Shown here in pieces: positions 6,408 through 14,265 of a stretch of 52,614 bases of DNA; positions within the stretch are counted from its first letter, which is position 1, and each line of letters starts with the position of its first letter. The DNA lies in NCBI GenBank assembly GCA_029552985.1, contig JAKPDB010000113.1:1-52614 (forward strand), written 5' to 3'. Below the pieces are notes generated by a model that was given only the letters and a program-made list of their open reading frames with translations, made no database searches and was not told the DNA's origin. Origin of the DNA: a bacterium. GTDB lineage: Bacteria > Ratteibacteria > UBA8468 > B48-G9 > DTJG01. The position numbers and the translations under genes were made by a program.

Positions 6408-8284
6408 GTAACTCCTTGTGCTTCATTGACTCTCCACTGAAGAACATTGATGTAGGTGGAAACATCTAAAGCAGGATGAAGAATTTTTTCCTTCTTCTTG
6501 AGAAATTCAAACACCTCTTCAAACTTTTTCCTGCATTCAGAAGATCTGTGAAGATAACATAGCATCGCGGGTAACAAAAGGTTGAGAAGTTCAAGATAAT
6601 AGTACAGATATTTCCACGACCATCCAGTTGCGCCGCTGGTGGATTTTGCTTTTCTGCTGACAAACATTCTAAACTCTGCACACATTTTTTCCATCTTTTT
6701 TATGTTTTTAATGCCACTGGCTATGCGTTTTTCATCAGGTTGCGGGATAAAAACTGGTTCAAAAAATGGCTTCCACAGCCGGGACATTTCTTTCAGAAAA
6801 TCAATCACTTTTTTTGAATCCTTTTTTCCAAACGCATTGGAAAAACTTTCTTCGACAATTTTCTTGAAAGGGATTTTTCTATTCCACAAAGTTTGTGCCA
6901 GAATATCCATAAGAAAATTTGTTGGGAAACTTGCGCGTTGATTCTGACATGAAATAAATCCGTGTAGATTCATATTTTTTAAATAGACAATGTCCCTGTA
7001 TAATACTTCTCCGATCGTGAAGTGATTTAAGTCGTAATAACACGCCCAGATAAGATGATAGTCAAAGTCAACGCCTTCTCCTTTGAACATATTCTGCCAT
7101 TTTTGAAGATAAAGCATGTTATCTGCTGCATTTTTTGGGAACTCAAGTTTATTCTTTATGTATGGTTTTATTCCTTCTTCTGGTTTTGTATTTGCAAATG
7201 ACTGGATGTAACTTCTTGTAATGGGCGCAAACATAATAATGAACCTGTCCTGATTTTTTATCTTTTCAATTTCAGGTGGCCAGAGAAGGTCAACATATAT
7301 CAGGAAAACAATTTTTGTCTGAATATTGCGAGATGTAAGTTTTTCATCAAGTTCATTGAGGATTTTTACATAAAAGTCAGAGACCCTTGCTTTTTGGCAA
7401 TCTTCGCACTCACAATTATTATTCGAACCATCCGCAAGCCAGAAATGGATTGCATCAGCTTCAGGGTGTTTTTCTGCATATTCAACGATTGCGTCTGCAA
7501 TGGCTGAACGAACAGATGGATTTGAATAACACAGATTTGTATTCAATGGAACATTTTTAAAAAATTCCCTTTTTCCATCTATCATAGCAATCCAATTTCT
7601 TTTTTCTTCAGAGATTTCAGATATTGAATTTCTGGCAGGGTCCCAGCCCTCTCCCTGTATTCCAAGAGCTCGGCATGTCCAGCCATGCCCCATTTTTTCT
7701 AATCTCATATCCCTTTTTTTAACTTCTTTTGCAATAGTTTCAACGAATTTTTTTGCGTCTTCTTCATCAAATTTTTCGGGCTTCATATATGGATTATCTT
7801 GGTGACTATACCATCTTTTGAAAAAGTGCGTTCCGTAGTCAAATTGAATAAAATATCCATTCATTCTGTTTTTTGCTGCCCAGTCAATCAGGTCAAGTAT
7901 GTGTTGTAATGATGCAGCGCCTTCAATGCATAATGTCCTGTATCGATATGATGCCTTTTCATTAATCCTAATGTTTCTTTTTATTTTTTTGATATCCGGA
8001 ATTATTTCCCCGCGTCTTCCGGGTCTGAGCCACCTAAATCCAAGTTCTGTCAGAAATCGATATACTCCAAATAAAATGCTTCTCGGGTTTGATCCAGTAA
8101 TGAGGTAACCATTATTCTGTGGCTTGATTAATATTCTGTCTTCATCGTCATAATTTTCAATGTCAAGGGTAATCTGAAATTTTTGTTTTAATCCAGCCTT
8201 TTTAAGGTATTTTTGAATTTCACTGGCTGCAAAGTCAATGGTAGGATGATTCTGTTTCTTGATGACTGCGATGTTTTGAGCCAT
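6404..8284 (-). CDS. DUF4838 / alpha-glucuronidase-like protein
   Basis: 626 residues, no signal peptide, so probably cytosolic. The N-terminal part (about 1-110) looks like the GH67/GH20-associated alpha/beta domain, with A-A-S-E-I-Q-K-Y-L and G-V-Y-R-F-L-T-E-L-G-F-R-W. The central part resembles DUF4838 barrels, with H-F-W-L-A-D-G-S-N-N-N-C-E-C-E-D-C at about 285-305. The acidic residues there are candidate catalytic or ligand residues. Substrate is unknown; a role in uronic-acid or other plant or mucin glycans is an inference from family relatives. An AGGAG site precedes the ATG, and a promoter lies at 8322-8349. Confidence 0.7.
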   Translation of the reverse strand: MAQNIAVIKKQNHPTIDFAASEIQKYLKKAGLKQKFQITLDIENYDDEDRILIKPQNNGYLITGSNPRSILFGVYRFLTELGFRWLRPGRRGEIIPDIKKIKRNIRINEKASYRYRTLCIEGAASLQHILDLIDWAAKNRMNGYFIQFDYGTHFFKRWYSHQDNPYMKPEKFDEEDAKKFVETIAKEVKKRDMRLEKMGHGWTCRALGIQGEGWDPARNSISEISEEKRNWIAMIDGKREFFKNVPLNTNLCYSNPSVRSAIADAIVEYAEKHPEADAIHFWLADGSNNNCECEDCQKARVSDFYVKILNELDEKLTSRNIQTKIVFLIYVDLLWPPEIEKIKNQDRFIIMFAPITRSYIQSFANTKPEEGIKPYIKNKLEFPKNAADNMLYLQKWQNMFKGEGVDFDYHLIWACYYDLNHFTIGEVLYRDIVYLKNMNLHGFISCQNQRASFPTNFLMDILAQTLWNRKIPFKKIVEESFSNAFGKKDSKKVIDFLKEMSRLWKPFFEPVFIPQPDEKRIASGIKNIKKMEKMCAEFRMFVSRKAKSTSGATGWSWKYLYYYLELLNLLLPAMLCYLHRSSECRKKFEEVFEFLKKKEKILHPALDVSTYINVLQWRVNEAQGVT

Positions 8285-8321
8285 ATATTCTCCTAGTTGA
8301 AAAGTAATTTGTTTAGAATAG

Positions 8322-8349
8322 ATTGTATAACTGGCACATTTTCTGTCAA
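8322..8349 (-). promoter_or_regulatory. Promoter of DUF4838/URO-D operon
   Basis: Reading on the minus strand: TTGACA (8349-8344), a 16-base spacer, and TACAAT (8327-8322), 38 bases before the ATG at 8284. It is divergent from the rhamnulokinase promoter. Confidence 0.55.
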
Positions 8350-8384
8350 GTATTTTTTGCTTTTTTTCAATTTACTTCGTGGTT

Positions 8385-8489
8385 TCCCCTTTTCAAATTT
8401 CGGTTCCCATCTGCCCCTTTACAAAATCCCTCTCCCTCTTTTCCCCCTTTGTAAAAAAGGGATTTCAAGAAATCTCCCCCAACCCCTCT
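8385..8489. repeat. Palindromic repeat cluster between divergent operons
   Basis: Contains CCCCTTTACAAAA, CCCCCTTTGTAAAAAAGGG and CCCCTCTTTTATAAAGAGGGG, members of the family also seen at 540-800 and 4488-4760. Together with the tandem repeat that follows it fills most of the 415-base gap between the DUF4838 and rhamnulokinase genes. No gene is seen in the gap. Confidence 0.65.
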
Positions 8490-8598
8490 TTTATAAAGAG
8501 GGGGGTAATAGGAGGATTTACAAATACGGGGGTGATAGGGAATTTATAAATAGGGGAGTGATGCGGAAATTTATAAAGTTGAGAGTAATGTTGCGGAA
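8490..8598. repeat. Imperfect 27-base tandem repeat, four units
   Basis: Units begin at 8490, 8517, 8543 and 8570, each with TTTATAAA or TTTACAAA, then a G-rich run and GTGAT/GTAAT, then GGGAA or GCGGAA. Unit lengths are 27, 26, 27 and 29 bases. The first unit includes the right arm of a palindromic repeat, so the array seems to have grown out of that element. There are no unique spacers, so it is not CRISPR. Confidence 0.75.
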
Positions 8599-8651
8599 TT
8601 GATAGAGAAGGGGAAAATATCAGTAATCTTTGTAAACCATATATACATAAT

Positions 8652-8679
8652 TTGATCGAAATTATCCTTTGATTATAAT
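8652..8679 (+). promoter_or_regulatory. Promoter of rhamnulokinase gene
   Basis: TTGATC (8652-8657), a 16-base spacer and a perfect TATAAT (8674-8679). The ATG at 8700 follows a GGAGG ribosome binding site. Confidence 0.55.
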
Positions 8680-8699
8680 AATTTAATGACGGAGGAACT

Positions 8700-10196
8700 A
8701 TGGACAGCAAAATTTTTCTTGCAATTGACCTTGGAGCAGAAAGTGGAAGGGCAATATCTGGCTGGATTGAGAAGAATATTTTGAAAATCAGGGAGATTCA
8801 TAGATTTACCACGCATAGAATACAGATTGACAAGCATCTTTTCTGGGATGCGCCTGCAATTTTTGGAGAAATAAAAACAGCGATGAGGATGGCTGGTAAA
8901 GATATTGCTGGCACTGGTGTGACTACTTGGGGAGTAGACCACGCATTTATTGACAAAAATGGAATTTTAATGTGTCTACCATTTCACTACAGAGACAGCA
9001 GAACAGAAGACATTATGGAGAAAGTTTTTAGAATTGTTGGTAGGCAGCAAATATTCCAGAAAACAGGTATTCAGTTTATGCCGCTGAACAGTTTATTTCA
9101 GTTGTATGCAACGAAACAGGAATGTCCATGGCTGCTTTCGTCAGCGTACAAGATGCTTTTTATGCCTGACTTATTTAATTACTGGTTATGCGGCGCGATT
9201 GCAAATGAATTTACGATTGCCTCAACTTCTCAGATGTTGAATCCTGCGAAAAAAAGATACAAACCAAGAGGTGATTGGGCAAAGGAAATTTTGAATAAAC
9301 TTGGTATTCCAACAGATATTCTGTGTAGTATTATTCCGCCTGGGAAAAAATTGGGATATCTTTCAAAATTTGTTCGTCAGGAGACCGGCTGCGACAGGAT
9401 TCCAGTATATTCTGTATGTTGTCATGATACTGCATCTGCTGTGTTTGCTGTTCCTGCAGAAGGACACTGGGCATATCTTTCTTCAGGTACATGGTCTCTT
9501 CTTGGAAAAGAACTTGATGACCCCCTGATTAACCAGCAGGTGCTTGAATACAATTTCACCAATGAAGGTGGTTATAACGGAAAAATCAGATTTTTAAAAA
9601 ACATTATGGGACTTTGGATATGGCAGGAATGCAGACGTCAGTGGGAGAAAACCTATAATCGACAGTTTTCATATGTGGAGCTCGGAGAACTTGCTTCGCA
9701 GGAAAAACCATTTGTTTCGCTTATTGATGTTAACAATTCTGTGTTTTTATTTCCGGGTGACATGGTTGAAAAAATTCAAAGGTTTTGCAAAACAACGAAT
9801 CAAAAAATTCCTGTGAGTATCGGCGAAATTTCACGGACAATACTTGAAAGTTTGGCTCTTGAGTATAGATTGCATATTGAGCGACTTCAATCCCTTGCAG
9901 GAGAAATTGATACATTGCACATTGTTGGCGGTGGCTCTCAGAACAGGGTACTTTCCTCCTTTACAGCATCAAGCACAAACAAAAGAGTATTGTGTGGTCC
10001 GGTTGAGGCGACTTCAATTGGAAATATTGGTGTCCAAATGATATCTGCAAAAATTGTAAAAAACCACCAGGAATTCAGAAAACTTGTTGCAGTTTCATTT
10101 CCTGTGATTGAATATCTACCTGAAAATCATGACCAATGGCAACAGCCCTACGAAAAGTATCTCCAATTGAAAAAGATATCTGACCAGCAGATTTAG
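8700..10196 (+). CDS. rhaB: Rhamnulokinase-type FGGY sugar kinase
   Basis: 498 residues, normal for the FGGY family. The N-terminal phosphate motif is A-I-D-L-G-A-E-S-G-R (about 8-17). G-V-T-T-W-G-V-D-H-A (about 75-84), H-Y-R-D-S-R-T and L-N-S-L-F-Q-L-Y match rhamnulokinases better than xylulokinases or glycerol kinases. The second-domain motif is Y-L-S-S-G-T-W-S-L-L-G, and the adenosine-binding glycine motif is H-I-V-G-G-G-S-Q-N. It phosphorylates L-rhamnulose or a related ketose at C1. No rhamnose isomerase or aldolase is beside it. Its stop codon overlaps the convergent cyclo-ligase stop by four bases. Confidence 0.8.
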   Translation: MDSKIFLAIDLGAESGRAISGWIEKNILKIREIHRFTTHRIQIDKHLFWDAPAIFGEIKTAMRMAGKDIAGTGVTTWGVDHAFIDKNGILMCLPFHYRDSRTEDIMEKVFRIVGRQQIFQKTGIQFMPLNSLFQLYATKQECPWLLSSAYKMLFMPDLFNYWLCGAIANEFTIASTSQMLNPAKKRYKPRGDWAKEILNKLGIPTDILCSIIPPGKKLGYLSKFVRQETGCDRIPVYSVCCHDTASAVFAVPAEGHWAYLSSGTWSLLGKELDDPLINQQVLEYNFTNEGGYNGKIRFLKNIMGLWIWQECRRQWEKTYNRQFSYVELGELASQEKPFVSLIDVNNSVFLFPGDMVEKIQRFCKTTNQKIPVSIGEISRTILESLALEYRLHIERLQSLAGEIDTLHIVGGGSQNRVLSSFTASSTNKRVLCGPVEATSIGNIGVQMISAKIVKNHQEFRKLVAVSFPVIEYLPENHDQWQQPYEKYLQLKKISDQQI

Positions 10197-10747
10197 GGTT
10201 TCCTGATAATTCGAGTTTCTGTAACAATAATGTCCATCTGAATATCATTTTCGTTCACAGGGATTTGTTCAAGTATTTGAAAATCAAAGGCAAGTCCAAT
10301 TTTTATCGCATTGCAGGTGGCGAGAAATCTATCGTAAAATCCTTTTCCCCTGCCCAGTCGATTGCAATTTTTGTCAAAGGCAATGCCTGGCACGATCACC
10401 AGTTCAATTTCAGAAATCGCAATATACGCGTCGCTAAAAGGTTGTGGAATTTTTTGTGAAAAGTCAATGTCGTCTTCATTAAATATTTGAACTGGAACCA
10501 TTGAGAAATTTTTCCAGTCAATTTTGGGCACGCAAACTGTTCTTGCTTTTGCCAGGCAATCACTGATGATTGGAATTGTGTTTACTTCTTTATCAAAAGA
10601 TACATAACTCATCAGAACCCAGCACCGTGAATATTCAGGAACGGATGTAAGGTTGGTAAAGATTTTTTCACTGTTTTCTTTCCACTCCTGATTTGTCATT
10701 TTCTTCATTATATCAAGAATTTGTTTTCTGATTTCTGCTTTTATCAT
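10193..10747 (-). CDS. 5-formyltetrahydrofolate cyclo-ligase
   Basis: 184 residues, typical size. The C-terminal G-R-G-K-G-F-Y-D-R-F-L is the family signature, and the N-terminal R-K-Q-I-L-D-I-M-K-K begins the domain. It converts 5-formyl-THF to 5,10-methenyl-THF with ATP in the cytosol. It overlaps rarA by four bases (start 10747, rarA stop 10744). In Proteobacteria this gene (ygfA) lies directly downstream of the 6S RNA gene, and here a candidate 6S RNA sits just upstream of rarA. Confidence 0.9.
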   Translation of the reverse strand: MIKAEIRKQILDIMKKMTNQEWKENSEKIFTNLTSVPEYSRCWVLMSYVSFDKEVNTIPIISDCLAKARTVCVPKIDWKNFSMVPVQIFNEDDIDFSQKIPQPFSDAYIAISEIELVIVPGIAFDKNCNRLGRGKGFYDRFLATCNAIKIGLAFDFQILEQIPVNENDIQMDIIVTETRIIRKP

Positions 10748-12084
10748 CGGTCTCCTGTCTTTTTCTTGATTTTTTTCAGTGCTTCAATTCTTTGAAGAAA
10801 CATTTTAATTCTTCGCTCATATCCAGAGTCAGTAGGTTTGTAAAAAGAAAGTTGTCTTTCGATATACTTCTGCGAAACAAAATGGTTTTTGTAATCATGT
10901 GGATAGAGGTATCCTTTCCCATGTCCAAGAATTTTTGCGCCAGAATAACCGGTTCCCCTGAGATGGTCTGGTACCTCTTGAATCATTTCCTTTTCAATTT
11001 CTTCCATTGCTGATTTAATCGCAAGATAACTGGCGTTGCTTTTTGGCGCTGTCGCAAGATATATGGTTGCCTGAGCAAGACATATCTGTGCTTCTGGCAT
11101 ACCAATATGCTGGACAGCAGAAAGCGCTGATGATGCTACGACAATTCCCATCGGGTCTGCATTCCCAATATCTTCTGATGCCGCGATGACCAATCTCCGC
11201 GCAATAAAGGCAGGGTCTTCTCCTGATATGAGCATCTTTGCCAGCCAGTATAACGCAGCGTCAGGGTCAGAGCCCCTGATACTTTTTATGAATGCTGAAA
11301 TGGTATCATAGTGCTGGTCTTCTCTATCATATCCAGTATATTTTTTCCCTGTAATTTCCCTGACAGTTTCCATATCAACAACAATTACACCACTTTCATT
11401 TTTATCCACGATACTGGCAACGGTTTCAAGAATATTCAGAGCGACCCTGGCGTCTCCATTTGAATATTTTGCAATGTATTCCTTTACTTCTTCAGACATT
11501 TCAATTTTGTGTTCGCCGAGTCCCATTTTTCTATCTGTCAGAGCTCTATCGATAATTGTTCTAATATCTTCAACCTCAAGTTTTTTGAATTCAAATACAG
11601 TTGAACGGGAGACAAGCGCCTTATTTATCGAAAAAAACGGATTGTGTGTGGTTGCGCCTATTAGTATAATTGTTCCGTTTTCTACTTCAGGCATCAAAGC
11701 ATCCTGCTGAAGCTTATTAAAGTGAGCAATTTCATCAATAAAAAGAATTGTTCTCTGTCCTTTTTGCTTTTTGTTCCAGTCCGCCTGGTCTATAATTTTT
11801 CTAACTTCAGCCACTGTTGCAGTAATCGCATTCAAACTGACGAAACGTTTTTTGGTTGTTCTGGCTATAAGTTGCGCAAGTGCGGTTTTTCCGCAACCTG
11901 GAGGTCCATAAAATATCATATTTGGTAGATTATCAGTCAGAATAAGTTTTCTGAGAATTTTTCCTTCACCAAGAATATGCTTCTGACCGGTAAATTCCTC
12001 AAGAGTCTGTGGTCTCAATCTGTATGCGAGGGGTTCATACTCAATTTTACTGCTGTCTTTTTCTTCAAAAAGTTGGTCGCTCAT
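10744..12084 (-). CDS. rarA: Replication-associated recombination AAA+ ATPase RarA
   Basis: 446 residues from the chosen ATG (M-S-D-Q-L-F-E-E). Walker A is Y-G-P-P-G-C-G-K-T-A-L; Walker B is I-L-F-I-D-E-I-A-H-F; sensor 1 is I-L-I-G-A-T-T-H-N-P. The C-terminal region with D-P-D-A-A-L-Y-W-L-A-K-M and A-S-E-D-I-G-N-A-D-P is diagnostic of RarA/MgsA/WRNIP1. It acts at stalled replication forks. An earlier in-frame Met at 12108 is rejected because a TATAAT at 12096-12091 lies inside that extension. That places transcription start close to the ATG, so the message may be leaderless. Confidence 0.92.
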   Translation of the reverse strand: MSDQLFEEKDSSKIEYEPLAYRLRPQTLEEFTGQKHILGEGKILRKLILTDNLPNMIFYGPPGCGKTALAQLIARTTKKRFVSLNAITATVAEVRKIIDQADWNKKQKGQRTILFIDEIAHFNKLQQDALMPEVENGTIILIGATTHNPFFSINKALVSRSTVFEFKKLEVEDIRTIIDRALTDRKMGLGEHKIEMSEEVKEYIAKYSNGDARVALNILETVASIVDKNESGVIVVDMETVREITGKKYTGYDREDQHYDTISAFIKSIRGSDPDAALYWLAKMLISGEDPAFIARRLVIAASEDIGNADPMGIVVASSALSAVQHIGMPEAQICLAQATIYLATAPKSNASYLAIKSAMEEIEKEMIQEVPDHLRGTGYSGAKILGHGKGYLYPHDYKNHFVSQKYIERQLSFYKPTDSGYERRIKMFLQRIEALKKIKKKTGDR

Positions 12085-12090
12085 AATAAA

Positions 12091-12096
12091 ATTATA
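12091..12096 (-). promoter_or_regulatory. TATAAT -10 element just before rarA start
   Basis: On the minus strand TATAAT occupies 12096-12091, leaving only TTTATT before the ATG at 12084. The -35 is weak (TTTTTG at a 17-base spacing). If used, the transcript would begin at or next to the start codon. Confidence 0.4.
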
Positions 12097-12170
12097 CCCG
12101 AATTGCAATGTTTCAAAAAATATCGCGCTGTGTTTTGCAATAGAGGGAAGTTTTTGAGGTTTAGGGTTTT

Positions 12171-12325
12171 CTCAAAAGCACCTTTCGTCTTAATTTTCTT
12201 CCATAAGGGCGGGGTGCCTTCTTATTGATTCCCTCTTTCTCGATGGATAGCCATCGTACCGATTCCATCTCTTTTAACGGAAGAAGGCAACCGGAGGGTG
12301 GAACTCTCCTGATGGTATTTTTGGC
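12171..12325 (-). ncRNA. ssrS: Candidate 6S RNA (long hairpin with internal loops)
   Basis: The 230-base gap between trmI and rarA holds a nested fold. The outer arms AAAAGCACC (12174-12182) and GGTATTTTT (12314-12322) pair with one mismatch. TTCCA (12199-12203) pairs with TGGAA (12299-12303). GGTGCCTTCTT (12213-12223) pairs with AAGAAGGCAACC (12281-12292) with one bulged base. The terminal hairpin is CGATGG-ATAG-CCATCG (12241-12256). One rod with a C-rich central bubble resembles 6S RNA. The setting fits too: 6S genes are known next to ygfA in Proteobacteria and near rarA in Firmicutes, and both genes follow here on the same strand. The strand is inferred from that context. Sequence identity to known 6S RNAs was not tested. 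Confidence 0.42.
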
Positions 12326-12339
12326 AGATAGACAGGGTA

Positions 12340-13110
12340 CTATTTTTTTATTTTTCTTCCAGTAATCAGGTATGCAGTATGACCGACCATCACATCAAAC
12401 GGTCTTAATCTTTCAGAATTGACTCGATATTTCCTGAAAAGTATCTCGCATACTTCAAGATTCATCACAGGCAGATTTTCGCATGTTTGAATTACTGCTG
12501 AAACCTGATTAGTTGTTGGAACGACTATTCCAAATATTGCTCCACAGGAAAGACAATCAACAACATCAGCAAGATAATTTTCAGGTTCTTTCAAATCAAT
12601 CACCGCGCAATCGAATTCGTTTTCTTCAATTCCATCATCAATGTCTTTTATGTGAAACACAACCCTATCTGAAAGTTGCATCTGTTCAATCAAATTTTTT
12701 GCTTTTTTCGAAAATTCTTCTCTTGCTTCGTATGTATAAAGTTTGCCAGTGCTGCCTGCAAAATACGCAAGAATCAAGGTCATCGCACCTGAACCAGTTC
12801 CAATTTCAAGAATTTTCATCCCTTGTTTTATTCCCAATTTCAAAATCAAATAACCGGCATCTTTGGGATAAATAATTTGTGTGCTCCTTTTTACATAATG
12901 AAGAATAAGTTCTTCAAGGGATGGAAGAAAAAAATAGAGTTTTCGATTTGTATTGGTGATGATAAAGTCGCCTGGCATCCTGCCAATAATATCCTGCAGA
13001 TTTACAAGCCCAACATGGGTACTGAAGTGTTTTTTTTCAAGTTTTACAAACCACTTTCTTCCTTCTTCTGAAACAAGACACACAATGTCATTTTCCTTCA
13101 GTGCTTCCAT
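12340..13110 (-). CDS. tRNA (adenine-N1)-methyltransferase, TrmI family
   Basis: About 256 residues from the ATG at 13110 (M-E-A-L-K-E-N-D). The N-terminal beta domain has G-R-M-P-G-D and is followed by R-S-T-Q-I-I-Y-P-K-D. The SAM motif is I-L-E-I-G-T-G-S-G-A-M-T; the later acidic motif is A-V-I-D-L-K-E-P-E. TrmI methylates A58 (and A57 in archaea) in the T-loop. The frame is open further upstream, but that part lies inside queH, and 13110 has a GAGAGGG ribosome binding site. It overlaps queH by 23 bases. The 6S RNA candidate follows its stop. Confidence 0.85.
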   Translation of the reverse strand: MEALKENDIVCLVSEEGRKWFVKLEKKHFSTHVGLVNLQDIIGRMPGDFIITNTNRKLYFFLPSLEELILHYVKRSTQIIYPKDAGYLILKLGIKQGMKILEIGTGSGAMTLILAYFAGSTGKLYTYEAREEFSKKAKNLIEQMQLSDRVVFHIKDIDDGIEENEFDCAVIDLKEPENYLADVVDCLSCGAIFGIVVPTTNQVSAVIQTCENLPVMNLEVCEILFRKYRVNSERLRPFDVMVGHTAYLITGRKIKK

Positions 13111-13651
13111 AATCAAGTCCCTCTCTTTCAAGTTCGCTGAACAGGCACCCACAGTATCTTTGTCTGTAAAGTTTCCAATTCCTTGCAATTTCCTGTCCTT
13201 TCTGATAATGCTGTCTGATGTCCAATGACAGAAAGTTAATCCCATATTTTTGAGCAATTTCAATGCCTGTATTTTTTATCGTTTCGATATCCTGATGAGT
13301 GCTGTAGAACATTGTTGTGGTAAAAATTTTTACACCTGTCTTTTTTGCAAACTGCGCTGTTTTTTCAAGACGCATCTGATAACACATTGCACACCTTGTC
13401 TTTTTATTTCCTGCCACAGGCAGGCACCTTGTAAACCATTGAATTATGTCATATGACATGTTCCATTCAATGTTCTTATCAATTTTCTGAAATACATATC
13501 CTGCGGTCAGAAATCGTTTTTTATATTCTTCAAAAGGATGAATATTCGGGTTATACCAGTAACCTGCTGGTTCAAAATTTTCATCAAGAAATTCAAATGT
13601 TTTAATCGCGCAAATTCCACAGCACACATGAACAATGATTTTTTCTTTCAT
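13088..13651 (-). CDS. queH: Epoxyqueuosine reductase QueH
   Basis: 187 residues. Conserved cysteines: H-V-C-C-G-I-C at the N-terminus, R-C-A-M-C-Y-Q-M-R-L in the middle, and R-Q-R-Y-C-G-C-L-F-S-E near the end, as in QueH (formerly DUF208). It reduces epoxyqueuosine to queuosine in tRNA using iron-sulfur and metal centres, replacing the cobalamin-dependent QueG. The start overlaps the upstream membrane-protein gene by four bases. Pairing with TrmI makes a small tRNA-modification unit within a mixed operon. Confidence 0.93.
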   Translation of the reverse strand: MKEKIIVHVCCGICAIKTFEFLDENFEPAGYWYNPNIHPFEEYKKRFLTAGYVFQKIDKNIEWNMSYDIIQWFTRCLPVAGNKKTRCAMCYQMRLEKTAQFAKKTGVKIFTTTMFYSTHQDIETIKNTGIEIAQKYGINFLSLDIRQHYQKGQEIARNWKLYRQRYCGCLFSELEREGLDYGSTEGK

Positions 13652-14265
13652 GCCACAGTCCTCCAGACCAGTGTGCCAGCCCAGAAGAAAAACACCAAGC
13701 TTCCTGCAATTTTTCCTGTCCAGGGATTTTCAAAAAATTTCCCAATGAATTTTGAGCACCATGGAGCAAACATTGCAATAATTATTAGTGGATTGATTGC
13801 ATTGCCCAATCCAAAGACAAGCCCACCAACAGCACCTGAAACAAATGAATTCGCAACATATGCTAAATAGGCAAGCAGTCCCAGAAATGCTCCACACGGA
13901 ATAAATCCTACGATGAATCCGCTGCAATATGAAAAAGGAGATTTCAAAAATGCCATTTTTTTATCCGAAATTACAAGATTTAATATGCCAAGAGTGATAA
14001 AAAACAATGTTCCCGCAAGATTCAGTATTTGATTATTCCTTAATGCTGAAGCATAACCGGCTGAATATCCCACTAAACCACCTGCCAGTGTATAGGAAAC
14101 CAGTTTTCCTGCATGAAAAAATAAAAACATTTTCAGTGTTCGTTTTATATCAGATTTTCTTTCAAAGATGAAAGGGAAAAAAACACTACCGCATGAAAGC
14201 ACGCAAACACTGCTACCTGTTAGTATCCCGCTGATATACAGATTAACAAGGACGTGCCAGTTCAA
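13648..14265 (-). CDS. TauE/SafE- or CcdA/DsbD-like six-helix membrane protein
   Basis: 205 residues with about six hydrophobic segments. The first helix carries S-S-V-C-V-L-S-C-G and the fourth carries F-I-P-C-G-A-F-L-G. Paired cysteines at those positions recall CcdA/DsbD proteins, which carry electrons across the membrane; the overall look also fits the UreH/TauE-like 'sulfite exporter' annotation. It overlaps both neighbours by four bases: the Memo-AMMECR1 fusion upstream and queH downstream. Placed after a leader-bearing Memo-AMMECR1 protein, a thiol or metal transport role for that system is plausible but unproven. Confidence 0.7.
   Translation of the reverse strand: MNWHVLVNLYISGILTGSSVCVLSCGSVFFPFIFERKSDIKRTLKMFLFFHAGKLVSYTLAGGLVGYSAGYASALRNNQILNLAGTLFFITLGILNLVISDKKMAFLKSPFSYCSGFIVGFIPCGAFLGLLAYLAYVANSFVSGAVGGLVFGLGNAINPLIIIAMFAPWCSKFIGKFFENPWTGKIAGSLVFFFWAGTLVWRTVA

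Noticed and set aside
8490-8598. Possible CRISPR array
   Set aside because: Units are contiguous and imperfect with no unique spacers, and no cas gene is in the window. The same holds for the blocks at 540-800 and 4488-4760.
8465-8710. 81-codon frame with repeated P-I-T-P-like words
   Set aside because: Produced by the 27-base tandem repeat and overlapping the rhamnulokinase promoter and start.
12240-12260. CGATGG-ATAG-CCATCG hairpin as a simple terminator of trmI
   Set aside because: No T-tract follows on either strand, and the hairpin is nested within a larger paired structure.
13111-13263. N-terminal extension of the TrmI-like gene
   Set aside because: It lies inside queH in another frame; the ATG at 13110 has a good ribosome binding site and matches the family's usual start.
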